A stretch of 64,000 nt of DNA from Antedon mediterranea (GCF_964355755.1 NC_092672.1:19278501-19342500); one strand, 5' to 3'; positions 35,484 to 48,340 are shown, counted from the stretch's first letter. Program-made: numbers and translations. Notes: generated by a model from the sequence alone, not told the origin.

Positions 35484-36024
35484 GTGTCCTTGTTTTCTGA
35501 AATTCTGTAGCATCACGACTTGCTGTTTCCATAGCTACAGCGGTTTTAATTGCATCATCTAATTTAAGGTCATGAACCGCCAGTAAACGTTTCTGAATGT
35601 TCTCTTGACGCAACCCGCAGACGAAAATGTCTCGCAGTGTCGAGGTCAAAGTGTTTCCGAAATTGCAATGAATGGCTAACCTTCGTAGTTCAGCAATGTA
35701 TGAAGCAATGCTTTCCCCGCTATGCTGTTCTCTTTTGTAGAACCGAAATCGTTCAGCGATTTCCGATGGCTTTGGGCAAAGATGTGTCGTGAGCTTTGTA
35801 ATTAAATCTGCGTAAGACAGTGTCGCTGGTTTCTCCGGTGAACACAAATTCTTTAGTAGCGTGTACGTTTTCGGTCCGATGAGTGCAAGCAATGCCGGTA
35901 CCTTCCGATCATCATCGACCTTGTTGGCTACAAAATATTGATCTAACCGTTCGGTATACGAATCCCAAGCTTCTAAAGATGAATCAAATTCTTCAACCTT
36001 TCCTATTATAACTGCCATGCTCAT
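35484..36024 (-). pseudogene. Gag capsid part (outer Ty3/Gypsy), interrupted by nested element
   Basis: About 180 residues of a retrotransposon Gag: a FDSSLEAWDSYTERLDQYF start, LLALIGPKTYTLLKNLC, then FYKREQHSGESIASYIAELR and IFVCGLR. The likely start is the ATG at 36024 (- strand), or the one at 36018. The frame continues upstream only through the primer site without an ATG. The nested LTR element cuts the gene after an EFQKTRT stretch, and the zinc knuckles lie on the far side. Confidence 0.88.
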
Positions 36025-36035
36025 TCTCGTCGCCA
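36021..36035 (-). other. primer binding site, tRNA-Ser(GCU)-like
   Basis: Seven bases inside the 5' LTR, the - strand reads TGGCGACGAGAATG. From memory of tRNA sequences this matches the 3' end of tRNA-Ser(GCU) with one mismatch. It overlaps the start of gag. Confidence 0.7.
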
Positions 36036-36042
36036 AAATTTA

Positions 36043-36171
36043 TGTTGTATATAATAAATTATAATGCAAAGTAAGAGCTCTAAACACAGCGTGTACAACT
36101 CAACATTTATTCAGAGGAGAGAGAACAATTATGGCACGCCAAAGGCGTCGTTACAACATGCATATATAACA
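36043..36171 (-). repeat. 5' LTR of the outer Ty3/Gypsy element
   Basis: 129 bp, one difference from the copy at 24574-24702 (G/A at 24607 versus 36076). The target duplication CTCAC follows. Confidence 0.93.
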
Positions 36172-37960
36172 CTCACTATGGCCTAGCTAGCTGAGATTTA
36201 GGTACCTGTCTTTCTTACTGTAACAGCAGTCTATCACAGCTTTTCCGACTGGCGAGGTATTCAAGACTTGATAATTTTAAGATTGAATGCCTACAACTGA
36301 AGCAATAGGCCTAAATCTGTTTAATATCTTGGTAGCAAAAATAATGACATTGTGTACTGCAATTGTTTTGAAGTAATTAACCACTGAATGTACGTTTTAT
36401 GGTAATATGATAAAAAGAAAAAAAACAATGCACTACTAAATTTATTAGAATCGATTATTTTTCACATTTTTAACCATTTAAAGCCAAAACAAGTTATCGC
36501 AATAGGATAAGATGAATGTAATTTGTGACCTTCTTAAATTAAATCTAAAAAACGTAGGGAATGGGACTTTAGACAGACTTCCCCATGATTGTATACTCCT
36601 TGAGTGGTGGTAAATATGCAACAGTATTCATAAAATGGTTTTGCAAAATGAGGACCAGTGAAAATACCACTACACCATGACGTCATTTATATTAACTAAA
36701 AAGATTACTAAAAGTATTACAGTTACCTCTGACTTAATTAAAGTCTTCAGTCCATGTTGATCAGATTTTTGTAGATTTTTTATTTTGGTATGACCCACTA
36801 TACGACAAGATTACATGGTTTTGTAAATATTTTGTTCTCTAATTTTTTTAGTTCCACAATTTTTCCAGTCATCTTAATTTTGTAAAGCTCGGTTTAATAC
36901 CTTTAGCAGAGCATCATTTTTTACATTTGTTTCTTGAAGGTATTTGTATCATGAACACATTCTCTACATTACCAAACTGTTCCAAGCCAAACACACACCA
37001 TTTAACAAACGACTGACACATAAAATATATGAGCGTAGTCAGCCTAGACGAGTACTAAGTCTTACCATTTGCCTCTTTTTTCATTTAAGGTAAAGATTAA
37101 TAAGATAATAAATTAGTAACTTCTATCATAATTAATTATGGAAAACTACAGGGATATTGTAAATTAGAAATGTGAAGTATGAATATATCCACTGTGATGT
37201 AACACATACACATCTATCAGGCACACACTGCAGAATAAGAGTAATTTTCAGAATAATCATAGTAATTAATAGGTCTTGATAGTAGAGTAGAGAGAGGCCA
37301 TTGCCCCTGTATCCGCCCTCTGTTGATCTTGCATTTGCCCGCATCATGGTTTTTCAAGATTAAACAAACCTTTAAAAATTCAGTTCAACCTTATTTTAAC
37401 AATAGTCAATCTTTCAATTCATGACATTTTCTCATCACAACTCAAACATTCATTATTTGCATACTAATAAATTGCATTAGTGCCAAGCCATAATAACATT
37501 AATTTCCATAGACAGCTGCCAATACTGTAAACTATTTTATTTTGCAGGTTCATAACTGGGCAGCAGTGCCTCTTGTGGTTGTTGCCTTACCACAAAGGCA
37601 GAAATAGCAAAGCATTGAAGAAGACTGCTCATAAAAATGCGTCAACCAGGAAATGTCAGAACATAGTACGGTATGTTTTTGCTATATATAGGCCTACAGT
37701 ATAGCAACGATTTTCTATTGAAACTGGGTTTAATGATACTTGTATGAATCGTATTATGTCTATTGAGTTTCCATATACTACACTTGACAACTTCTTGTTT
37801 TTTTTTATTATAATTTCCAAAAAGAAATTATGTATAGGATTTTTATAGATTAATTGTAAGAATTCTAAAGTGAAATTCAATAGAATACTTGTGTATTGTG
37901 CTTCTATATTTATAAGTGCACAGACCGTGGACACGTTTTTGTGATATCAAAGTCAGGTAC
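36172..37960. other. no gene seen
   Basis: AT-rich flank of the Ty3/Gypsy insertion. Short open frames have no splice or motif support. Confidence 0.5.
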
Positions 37961-37969
37961 TATTCATTG

Positions 37970-38310
37970 TGAATAGTATACAAATAATGAATGTTTATGA
38001 GTGCAATGGTACAAATAATGGCACGAGGTGAATGATGAAAGGTTATATCAACGAGGCAAAGCCGAGTTGATATAACCTTTCATCATTCACCAAGTGCCAT
38101 TATTTGTACCATTACACGAATACAAAATATTCATTATTTGTTTTATATAACATCTAGACGTTTTTTTTTCGTACACAAAAATGTTTCAAAAAGTACTATT
38201 TAACGATCGTTGAATAGTGCGTACTATTGCACGCCATGTGACCCACATTCGTCCAATCAAATGACAGGAATTTATATAGGTGTTATATAATATATAATAG
38301 AAAGATACTT
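37970..38310. mobile_element. foldback MITE, same family as 13835
   Basis: A near-perfect palindrome at 38006-38112 reads AATGGTACAAATAATGGCAC outward from both sides, with GGTTATATCAAC near the centre. The flanking text (TTTTATATAACATCTA, then a mirrored AGTACTATTTAACGATCG) matches that at 13980-14390. Confidence 0.75.
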
Positions 38311-40391
38311 TAACGAGTAGACAGTTGGTGCTATGAATTGATTGAATTCAGACAACTAGAAAGTCAGTCCAGTTATTGTGAATTACCAGATTGTTCCAGT
38401 TTAGCCAATAATATGTAAGTTTGCAATGTAGATGTTAAGTAAGTACAGTAAGAAATACAGTATATTGCTGGTTTTATAGATACATTTTATAAATTTTATT
38501 TTATTATTTTATAATTTTGATTATTAAGAGTAAGAGTTTTAAGGAAGAAGGAAGCTGAAATAAGCTGGTTGAGAATTGAAATGTTTGGATACAAGAGAAG
38601 AAAATTAAATGGGTTGACAGGATATGTCTATGTTTAAAGATGTATTGTCCCCCTGAACAAATAATTTTTTACAATATTTTTGTTGAATAGGCCATTTTAA
38701 TGACACATAAAAGTTATTCACTTTGAAATAAAATTTAATCGAAAAAAAAAAATATTTACCTGAGAAAATCGTAATTTAAAGTAAAAAATAGTCAACCGGA
38801 AGTCGGTTGGCTGGCAGCCAGCTGGCTTCCGGTTTAATTTAACCCTTGACCTGAATTAGCTTATGAATTATGCATATTGTATGATTCTTGTGCGTGTATG
38901 TGACCTCTAGGTCATCACAAAAAAAAAATACGACGTGATATGGCGAGACGACGATGTGGGAAATTTCTGTAGTTTAACAACAAAAAAACAACTCCTATCT
39001 TGAAGAAAAGACTAGGGCTAAGCCCTAGCAGATTGGTAAGTAAGAACTGTAGTTTCTATGGTGCAGCTTTGTTAGTTAGTATAGGAAGCCTAGCTAGCCC
39101 ATTACAGCTGTACTGGCTAGTGTACTATCCCCTATCTATTGGCTAGGCTTAGTAGTAGCTAGTCTCTAGCCTTAGTACTAGCCTAGGCCTAGTTGTAGGC
39201 CTGAGTGAGGGTTCACCCTGAGTGAGTAGTAGGCCTAGCTAATACTAATAGATACAACTTGTAAGCCTTATTAATAGTTATTGCCAACCTAGCTTTAAAT
39301 AGGATTAGGCCTATAACATTCATCTGTGATCATGGAGTAAAGAATAAGGTTTTAGTAGTGTGAATTTTGACACCACCAACTCGTCTTATTTTTAGTATAA
39401 TACTATAATAATAGTCCTTTATCATTATTCATATCACTTTTCATTCATTTTTAAAACATTTAATTTTCTTTTCTATGTAGAGTGAGTTTGTGATTAAAAA
39501 AAATTATAAAAGAGCAGCGAAACTCAAAAAGCGAAAACTTGTGAATGGCTGCCAAAAATAAAAAAATAAGGTCACCACCAGGGCCAGGAGAGATTATGGT
39601 GCTTGGTTTTTCCTTCATGATTAATTAGATTTTAATGCTAATATAAATTTGTGAAAATTGTAACTAGGCCTACACTGTACATCCAACAATGTAATTATTT
39701 TAGAGAAAATGACCAAATAATCTTAAGTTAAATATTTTTTGGAATGAGTACTTTACAGTATACTTAGTACCGTTATGTTGAATAGACCATTTTGTAGTTA
39801 TAATAAAGTTATTCACTTCGCCGAAAAAAAATCCGGAAAAAATATTGATTTCGCTTATAAAAAATCAAAATAAGTTTACCATTTTTTCGAACTCATAAGT
39901 TCAGAAATTCCAAAATAACGATGGTTAGCTAACAGCTCATATATGCATGATATGTTAATGAGTATCCAAACAGGGGAGATCCGATCTGTTCACCACGTAA
40001 ACAAACATGTGCGAAGAACAGAAGAAAGTGCTGGGCTTTCCCTGATCGTATGATGTAAAAAGCTCTGCCGTTTAATTTGCTGGTAAGTAGAATTCTATTT
40101 TAGATGAATGACACATCCTCCTATAATAGTTTTTGGCGTATAGTTATAGGCTTAGCTATCTAGGCTAGGGCTATAATATAAGCCTACTTCTACTATCTAG
40201 TAAGGCCTAGGCCTAGTTAGTACTGTAGTTTACTACTGTGTAGTGTAGTGTAGCAGCAGCTGTAGGCAGGCAGATAATCGGGTCAGAAAAGTAGACGGGA
40301 ACCCACTTTGAGGCCTAGCTAGGTCCTATATATCGTACTCACCTAGCTAAGCCATCACTCCACAACTAGCTACAGGAAATAGGCCTACTAT

Positions 40392-41583
40392 CAGGGATGT
40401 CACCAGCTTTTTGGAGTGCCGGTCGGCAAATTTCCCGGGGGGGGGGGGGGGGGGTTGTCGTTATTTCAGCGAAACATAAAGAATTATGAAAATAAATAAC
40501 AACAAATTGCGTCAGGTCTAGGCCTAACCATGTACCACCGGGGAGTCGCCGTTATTATTCGCGAAAACAAAAAAAAACGCTCACGAAATGAATAGCAATA
40601 GATCGCGTCAGGCTTAGGCCTAGCCTTGTAGACACTACGACCACTATAGGCCTAGCCAAGGCTTAGATAGATGCCCAAAACCCAAAATCTGAATTCCACA
40701 AAAACGGGCGCTTCTTTATTTAGGCCTAATCCCTAATCAAATAATGTAGATAAATTATTACCCTAGACCTTACTACTTGTTGCTCGATATAATGTTCGTG
40801 TTCTTTTGCGCGAGAGTTTTTTAGCGTATTCGCGAATTCCGGATTTTTTGTTTCACAACTGTGCGGCTAGCGTGTATGTAGTGCATGGCCGGCAAGAACA
40901 GAGACACGTGTTTATGGGTTAACTGAAGTTCAGCAACCTGAAGTTATCCCAGGGACGTGTAATTATTGTACCATGCTCGGCGATCATAAACGAACGAACT
41001 TGCCCGGTCTCACTGAACCATGCGCATGTTTTTTTATTTTTTTTTAATAGTTCGTAGAGTACAAAAATGTAAAACTAGTAACAACTAACATAATATAATT
41101 AAAGCAGGGTGACAAAACATTCAGCAATTAAAAATGATTTTGTTTGGGTCTATGTAGTTGTACATTTTTAATTACTGCGTACTTGTTTGTATTTTTAATC
41201 TGTGCAAAATAAAACGCTTGAATGGTCGCTATGTGAACTTTAAACTTGTACAGTGCTGTGTAGCACGTTGTTCGCCATGACTCACAAGCTGTAACAATGA
41301 ATACCAGGGCAGGGCAGGGTAGGCCTGGTATTGTGTTACAAATAAAGTAACGTACGTAACCACGGAAACATTTGCTGTAGTCTTTTGTCTTATCTGTATG
41401 AGGCTAGCTTGTCTGTTATTAACGATGTGCTAGGTAAAATGTTTTAGTACGAATTTTAGTTAGGCCTAGGCCTAATATAAATATCGTAATGATTAATAAA
41501 TAATAGTGGTGGTCGGCAGCCTGTAAATCCTGGTCGGAAATGTTGAGTGCTGGTCGGGGCCGACCAGCGTGGTGACATCCCTG
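40392..41583. mobile_element. hAT-like element nested in the TTAA transposon
   Basis: Terminal inverted repeat CAGGGATGTCACCA at 40392 and TGGTGACATCCCTG at 41583; both ends continue with a CGGTCGG-type motif. It is flanked by the direct repeat TACTAT (six bases). A G run of about 20 lies at 40437. No transposase is visible. Confidence 0.75.
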
Positions 41584-42241
41584 TACTATGTTGATGTACC
41601 ACTGATATACATTTGGAGCTCGAATTAATTTTAAAGTCTAAAAAAAGACTAACTGGTGACAAAAAACGAACATTTGGAAAATGATCAGCATACAGTACCA
41701 AAGAAGTTGACGGTAGAATAGATTGTTGTTGATAGCAACCAAAACGAAAACACTAGTAATTAGACTAGGCCTTTTTTAGGGAGGAGATGCACTTTTCAGG
41801 GATTCCTTACTGTACATTAGTACCCCAAATTGAAACCTTCAGATTCATGTACAGAAATAATAATTATATGTATGCAATAAATTGTGAAATATTTAACTTT
41901 TCTATTTGACTTTTGTATTTATACATCATTGTGTTTCAATTTATAGACTTAAGCTAATGAAGACTGGAACAGAAGTTACACCCATACAGCATTTTAAAGG
42001 CAACTGGCAGTAGACTCGGTAGTGGAACACAAGATAAATATTGGATGACTATCATAAAGCATTAGGCAAATTGTGTTGGTTGTTTTCCAGCTTTTAAAAT
42101 GTTGTATAGTTTTCATAATTCGAGCAATAACATTTGTATACAGCATTAAATAAATAAAAAATACTACTACAGTACATGAGATAAAATCACCATAATTGTA
42201 ATGTGTGAAGATTTACAGTACAGTAAAAAATTAGTTAATTA

Positions 42242-42480
42242 CTAGTATATTTCATTGAATTTCTGCATTATTGTTGACAATTTATTTTCAACTATTAATT
42301 GATGTGTTGATTGTGGCATTACAGCAATAGCTTGTCTTCTGTGATTGTTCATCCATTTTAAAGTGTCATAGTAAGAAACGTTCAAATAAATATTGTGAAT
42401 GTTGCTACCACATTTTGTGTTGATTTCTTCACCATTTTCCACTACTTGCTCATATTGTTCATTCAAGTGTGTTAATACCT
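42242..42480 (-). pseudogene. orphan 3' exon in the TTAA transposon spacer
   Basis: On the - strand a good acceptor (CTTTCTTTTAATAG) opens a 78-codon frame ending in a stop at 42242, with segments such as YYDTLKWMNNHRRQAIAVM. I do not recognise it. It may be a fragment of a gene carried by the element, or of an older autonomous relative. Confidence 0.35.
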
Positions 42481-44996
42481 ATTAAAAGAAAGACATTATT
42501 TATTAAAATATGTACATAAAAAGTTTAATTGTGTGAATGTTGGTTTGAACGTTATTGCTTTGGAAGAATTTTCAACATAACGGTACTAAGTACTGTAAAG
42601 TACACATTCCAAAAAATATTTAACTTAGATTATTTGGTCATTTTCTCTAAAATAATAACATTATTGGATGTACAGTATAGGCCTAGTTACAATTTTCACA
42701 AATTTATATTAGCATTAAAATCTAATTAATCATGAAGGAAAAACCAAGCACCATAATCTCTCCTGGCCCTGGTGGTGACCTTATTTTCTACTTTTGGCAG
42801 CCATTCACAAGTTTTCGCTTTTTGAGTTTCGCTGCTCTTATGTATAATTTTTTTTAATCACAAACTCTACATAGAAAAGAAAATTAAATGTTTTAAAATG
42901 AATGAAAAGTGATATGAATAATGATAAATTAAAGACTATTATTAATATTATAGTATTATACTAAAAATAAGACGAGTTGGTGGTGTCGAAATTCACACAA
43001 GTCACAATAAAACCATGGAGGTATAAAATATTTTATTTTTATACCTCCATGCTAAAACCTTATTCCTTACTCCATGCTCACAGATGAATGTTATAGGCCT
43101 AATCCTATTTAAAGCTAGGTTGGCAATAACTATTAATAAGGCTTACAAGTTGTATCTATTAGTATTAGCTAGGCCTGCTACTCACTCAGGCCTAGTACAC
43201 TACTACTAGACTAGCTACTACTCTAGGCCTAGCCAATAGATAGGGGATAGTACACTAGATAGCCAGTACAGCTGTAATGGGCTAGCTAGGCTTCTTATAC
43301 TAACTAACAAAGCTGCACCATAGAAACTACAGTTCTTACTTACCAATCTGCTAGGGCCTAGCCATAGTCTTTTCTTCAAGTAGGAGTTTTTTTTTTTTTG
43401 TTAAACTACAGAACTTTCCCACATCGTCGTCTCGCCATATCACGTCGTATTTTTTTTCTGATGACCTAGAGGTCACATACACGCACAAGAATCATACATA
43501 CAATATGCATAATTCATAAGCTAATTCAGGTCAAGGGTTAAATTAAACCGGAAGCCAGCTGGCTGCCAGCCAACCGACTTCCGGTTGACTATTTTTTACT
43601 TTAAATTACGATTTTCTAAGGTAAATAATTTTTTTTTTGATCCAATTTTTTTTCAAAGTGAATAACTTTTATGTATCATTAAAATGGCCTTTAAAAAAAA
43701 AAATTGTTCAGGGGGACAATACATCTTTAATTATCGATGTAATTATATTTAAATGTTAGTGCCTGGTGATTGGCTAGTGGTTATGTCATCCACATCACAT
43801 CCAATCACTGGGCCTAATTGACTGAAAACAGCGATCCCTGATCCGGGATGCGATTTTTTTTTTCGTACATAAGTTGGGGACCCCTCATGAAACGTCACAA
43901 AATAAACATGAATAATTCATCAGTTAAATTTTCTTGTTCCGTGTGCACCCAAGCGTATAGCAACAAGAAGTGATTACACACAAGTGCGGTACGATTCTAG
44001 GCCTATCTCCGCTGTTGTTGCGGCGTGCAATTTCATAGAAGAATAGCGGCGTTTTGTGTGGATTGTCGAAATAATCAGCCTTTAGTTTATGGTGTTTTTA
44101 ATATAATTTATTACTAAAGAATTACGTGTTAAAATTATAGTTTCTATTAATACTATTAGGCCTAATTTAGTCTCTAAACCCATGTCTATTCTAGTAGTAG
44201 CTGTGTGGATGTGTGTGACGTGTGTGTGTTAGGTATGACCAAAGATAGTGTAACTATCCGAGTAATAAGTCAGCAAAATTAAACAATAAACATTACACAA
44301 AAAAAAATTTTTTATTCTCGTGGGTCAAATCTTCCCATCTCATGTGTTCATATGTCGCGCATTTTTAAAGTTCCTTTGAGTACATGCATATTTGTTTGAT
44401 AATAAAAGCAGAATTAAACAAGGCCAACAGCCATTAAGTCGCGTGCTACAATGCATAGTGATACCGGACCGACAGACAGACAGACCGACAGACAGACAGA
44501 CAGAGCGACCGACCGACATAGTGAACTATACTGACCGAAATTACTGAACATGTTTAAAAATGTTGAAATGTTTAAAAACATTTTTTTTTTTAAATTTACA
44601 CGTGCGTAGCCTGTCACTTTCGATGTGCTCGTATAACGTAATTTCGAGTTGAAAAGTAAGTCAAGAAAACAGAAATCGGGCAAAAAGAGTGCGCAATAAC
44701 ATTTAACGCGCAGTGCGCGCGCAAAAATATGCGCACTCATGGCAATTTTGTAAACGCTTAAAATTGCCTGAAATGTACTCTTATTTCATCGAAAATAAAT
44801 TTTGAAAATGTAAAGCGCGCGTACGCATGCGTTACATGTGCTACGCACGTAATTGTATTGCCATATGATGATTTATGCCCTGAAATTTATGAGTACCAAA
44901 TTTTATTTAATTGTGATTCATGGTTGTGAAGATTATGATTAAAAACGTGATTTCGTTAAATCGTGCGTAGACCGCGTAATTTTTTATTGCGCACCG

Positions 44997-46772
44997 CAGG
45001 CCCGTATGCAGCATTTATAATGGGGGGGTGCGAGCGAAGCGAGCAACAATGGCTGGGGGCCAGGGGGCCGTCAAGGGCCCCCGGTCAGGGTCCAGGGGCC
45101 GAAGGCCCTGGAAAAATTTGCGTTATTTGACGTTCTAAAGACTGATGTAAGACTCTCTGTTGTGGCTTGGGCTAGTTGAACGATGGACACCAGAACTTAA
45201 CGCTTTCATGATGAGGCCAACTCAGCAGGGGTGGCGCCAGGATCTTCCCGACGCGGGGGCTACATTCCCCGACGAGGGGGCTATGCGAGCGAAGCGATCA
45301 TCACTAGGCTGAGGGCCAGGGGCCGCCAAGGGCCCCCGGTGGGGGTCCAGGGGGCGAAGCCCCCGGAAGCAACGCATTCTAGCGTCATTTGAGGTCTTTT
45401 TAATCAGATTTAGGGTAGCCATTTTTTCCATTTTTTATAATGCATAAATAAAATACTGCGTGCAAAAAAACGATGCGCGATGACTGTTTCAATCCATATT
45501 TTTCAATTTAAAAAATAAAAGTTCAAAGAAAATTTTGAAAAATAGAGTTGGAGGTCCCGGAAATTGGACTTATTATACTTCAAAACATGAAAAAATATAT
45601 ATAAGTCCCTATCATGGGTTGTGACTGAGCTAAGAAATGTTTGAAAAATAGAGATGTTAGGTCCCGGAAAATGTACTTCTTGTTCTTCGAAATATGACCA
45701 GCTTTATTGTTGGGGCTGAGCTAAGAAAATGTTTAAAACTAGAGCTGCAGGTCTTCAAAAAATTGCATTTTATACTTTGGAAACATCAGGCCTAGAGGCT
45801 TAAAAAACGCAAGCGTAGACCTTTTTCAGTCGGGGAAAAAGGTTTATTCCTCCCAGGTGTATGCATGCGTACCATCTGGACTTCCGAGTGGTGAGAAATT
45901 CATGACATACAGGATATTGAAAATGTAATAACTATAGCTATAATGTTGGCTAAGCGAAAATGGCATGTTTTTTTGTTTAGTAATGGATGAAAAATTTATT
46001 TTAGGTGCCCCACGGTACAGAAGGTTACTTGTAAATTAAAAAATTGGTGAACAAACGAACAATTAACATAATTCGTTTTTGCTGTAGTGTAGCGTACGTC
46101 GACGCAGTACACGACGTAACCGTCGGTAAACTTCGCCTGGAAAATAACACATTACACATTTTGGTACCTGGATGAAACTTGATATCACGCGTCTCGACCC
46201 AACGTTGAACGATTCGTACAAAGGGATACCGCCAGACAAGTGCGTACCTAGCTATTGTTTAGTAGTAAGTTAGATCGCTGGCAATAATGAATGCATATAA
46301 AGTGCATAATATCACTCTGACGTACTCTCACGGTCAATGAAACGTCGCGGTTTTCTAGGCGCTGAAGCTAGCTACGAAGTGAACGCGAACGCTTTTTACT
46401 GTATATTATATTCCCCGACAAAAAGTACACGTGTTCCCTGACGTTAAGTTGTATTTCTCCAGCAAACACTTTACCGCGTACCGCGTACATGAAGCGCTAA
46501 GCTATTGCTTGTCGTCACATGATCGACTGCGCATGTTTTACATCGAGTTTGTAGTCAGTTCAGATTCCGTAATTTAATTACCGGTATTTTTTCATTTTAT
46601 ATTAGCATATTTTTGTTTGTATACCATTGATAATGTAAATTTTGTATATATATAATGATATTGTCTTTAGTTAAACAAGACAAGAAAAAATACCAACCGA
46701 GGAAATAGTGGACCTTTTGGGACTTGGGGGGGTGCGTCTGCACCCAACGCACCCCCCCTGGATACGGGCCTG
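44997..46772. mobile_element. hAT-like element with CAGGCCCGTAT ends
   Basis: Ends are CAGGCCCGTATGCAG and, inverted, CTGGATACGGGCCTG, both followed inward by G/C runs. CACCG is repeated at the two flanks. It has no transposase frame and contains two copies of a GC-rich module (45020 and 45280). Confidence 0.7.
45020..45390. repeat. two copies of a GC-rich CGAAGC module
   Basis: Copies near 45028 and 45284 share GCGAGCGAAGCGA, a CCAAGGGCCCCCGGT-type stretch and GGTCCAGGGGGCGAAG, with a local hairpin (GGGGGCGAAGCCCCC). Composition is very unlike the AT-rich surroundings. Confidence 0.7.
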
Positions 46773-46975
46773 CACCGTGAAAACATAACCACATTGATTC
46801 CTGGCCATAAGGAATATACTGTAAAAAATTGACCTAGCTAGATTAAACTGATATCAAGATAAGGTCAGAAAGCGATAAAACGCATAGTGATACCGGACCG
46901 ACAGACAGACAGACCGACAGACAGACCGACCGACCGACATAGTGAACTATAGAGTCGCTTCCACGCGACTAAAAA

Positions 46976-47848
46976 TTACAGTACACAAATTATACACATT
47001 CTTTATTCTTGTGGGTCTAAGCTTTCTTTGGGCTACGTCCAATGAATTACTACTTAGTTTAATGTCTTGCCTAGCTGTCGATTAGCCTCGACTCGACACA
47101 TTTTGCATAGTGGTGTGTGTGTATGCCTACTGTAGAAAGTATCGTATCGCAGTTGTGTAATCACTTCTTGTTGCTATACGCTTGGGTGCACACGGAACAA
47201 CAAATTTAACTGATGAATTATTCATGTTTATTTTGTGACGTTTCATGAGGGGTCCCCAACTTATGTACGAAAAAAAAAATCGCATCCGGGATTGGCTGGC
47301 TATGTATAGTTGTGATACGTTACCTAGCGGTCGGTTTGAAAAGTACACGCAGGGAAAACTTCGGGAAATCACGAAGTACCTATTATTATTCACACAAGAA
47401 GTAAGACAACGGTGAGTATATAGATCATGATTACACGTTGTATCTACTACACTTAATATTAGCCTAGGCCTACGGTACCTAGGCAGTATGTATCAATGTC
47501 GGCAAATCATATCGTTTAATAGTAGGCCTAAGCTTAGAAGGCCTAGGCCTAGTATCCTTGCTGATTTTGTAATTTTACATGTATGTAGGCTGAGACAAGA
47601 AATAGTTATTGTCTCAGATGTAGGGCTACGACAGGTCATAAAATGCTACTTTATTGTCATAAAAACATTAGCGTAGATCAATCGCGGCAGAAACCTATAC
47701 TAATTACAATTATAGCATCTACAATTCTAAGCCAATAACAATAGTATTGTTTTTATCTGGTATAGCCTATTGATGAAGTAGGCCTACACTAGGGTCTTCA
47801 CAATAACATACAAATTACAATGTAATTTAATAACTGTTTTCAATAAAC
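46976..47848. other. no gene seen
   Basis: It contains the right arm of the inverted-repeat element and AGGCCTA-rich text. No supported coding frame. Confidence 0.45.
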
Positions 47849-47856
47849 ATTATACT

Positions 47857-48039
47857 CAGTGGCGTGAGGCAGAGGCCTGAAGCCACTTGGTGAAACCTAA
47901 GTGGCCCTCCAAGTTTCAAAGATCGAGGCCTCGGACGTTTTTAGCATTTTCGACATATGTTATGCCTGTTCCTCTGGGCACTGCTCATGGGCCCCACCCC
48001 AAGCTTCAGGGCCTTTGGGTTTAGCCAGTAACGCCAGTG
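47857..48039. mobile_element. hAT-type MITE (183 bp)
   Basis: Ends are CAGTGGCGTGAGGC and, inverted, CACTGGCGTTACTGG. It is flanked by 8-bp near-identical duplications ATTATACT (47849-47856) and ATTATACG (48040-48047). The inner CTGAAGC and GCTTCAG continue the inverted repeat. Confidence 0.8.
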
Positions 48040-48340
48040 ATTATACGGTTCAAATATGTATGAATACATACAATGCAACAAAGAACGCGCGAAAGAAGCG
48101 TAACCAACAAGGTTAAATGTCGTTGCACATGTGCAGTAAAAAAATATATTAGGCACGCGACCGTTTCGTCGTTACCATGCGGTTAATTAAACTGTAACAT
48201 TGTGGGCGGTCCGCGGTCTGTCGGCGAGAGTCAAGGAACCCTTGATCTCACGTCGATGCATATCCTTCTATTCTTTAATCCATGAATGATGTGATGAGCT
48301 GTCAAATTAGAGGGAGGGGTAGTATTTAGGTTGGGTTTAA

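Larger units (their letters stand above)
24574..36171 (-). mobile_element. Ty3/Gypsy LTR retrotransposon (Mag-like), with two nested insertions
   Basis: It is bounded by two 129-bp LTRs (TGTTGTATA...ATATAACA on the + strand) that differ at one base. It is flanked by the 5-bp target duplication CTCAC (24569-24573 and 36172-36176). On the - strand the order is LTR, primer site, Gag, zinc knuckles, protease, reverse transcriptase, RNase H, integrase, polypurine tract, LTR, which is the Ty3/Gypsy order. Without the insertions at 29148-35483 and 25606-26443 it would be about 4.4 kb, a compact element. The near-identical LTRs indicate a recent insertion. It is not active as it stands: two frameshifts and two insertions break the coding region. 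Confidence 0.95.
38638..43726. mobile_element. TTAA-flanked DNA transposon (Kolobok-like), non-autonomous, 1.15-kb inverted arms
   Basis: It is flanked on both sides by TTAA (38634-38637, 43727-43730), with ends AGATGTATTGTCCCCCTGAA and the exact reverse complement. The arms, 38638-39783 and 42571-43726, are near-identical inverted copies. They include a perfect inner hairpin around the word CAACCGGAAGTCGG and donor-like GTAAGTAAG sites. The 2.8-kb spacer holds a hAT-like insertion (40392-41583) and one exon-like frame. Target TTAA fits Kolobok or piggyBac. The same terminus occurs at 48341 next to a transposase with a D-x-x-H motif, which favours Kolobok. Confidence 0.85.
44420..46975 (+). 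mobile_element. GACA element interrupted by a hAT-like insertion
   Basis: It starts and ends as the copy at 2412 does (AAGGCCAACAGCC and CCACGCGACTAAAAA), with microsatellite modules at 44465 and 46890. The left interior is GCGCAC-rich like 2412-3320. The 1776-bp insertion at 44997 accounts for its extra length. Confidence 0.75.
43850..47285. mobile_element. inverted-repeat element with about 140-bp arms
   Basis: GGATGCGATTTTTTTTTTCG near 43850 and its complement near 47280 begin arms that share TTGGGGACCCCTCATGAAAC and GTGTGCACCCAAGCGTATAG in opposite orientation. The interior is filled by the GACA element at 44420. The class and exact ends are unclear. Confidence 0.6.
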
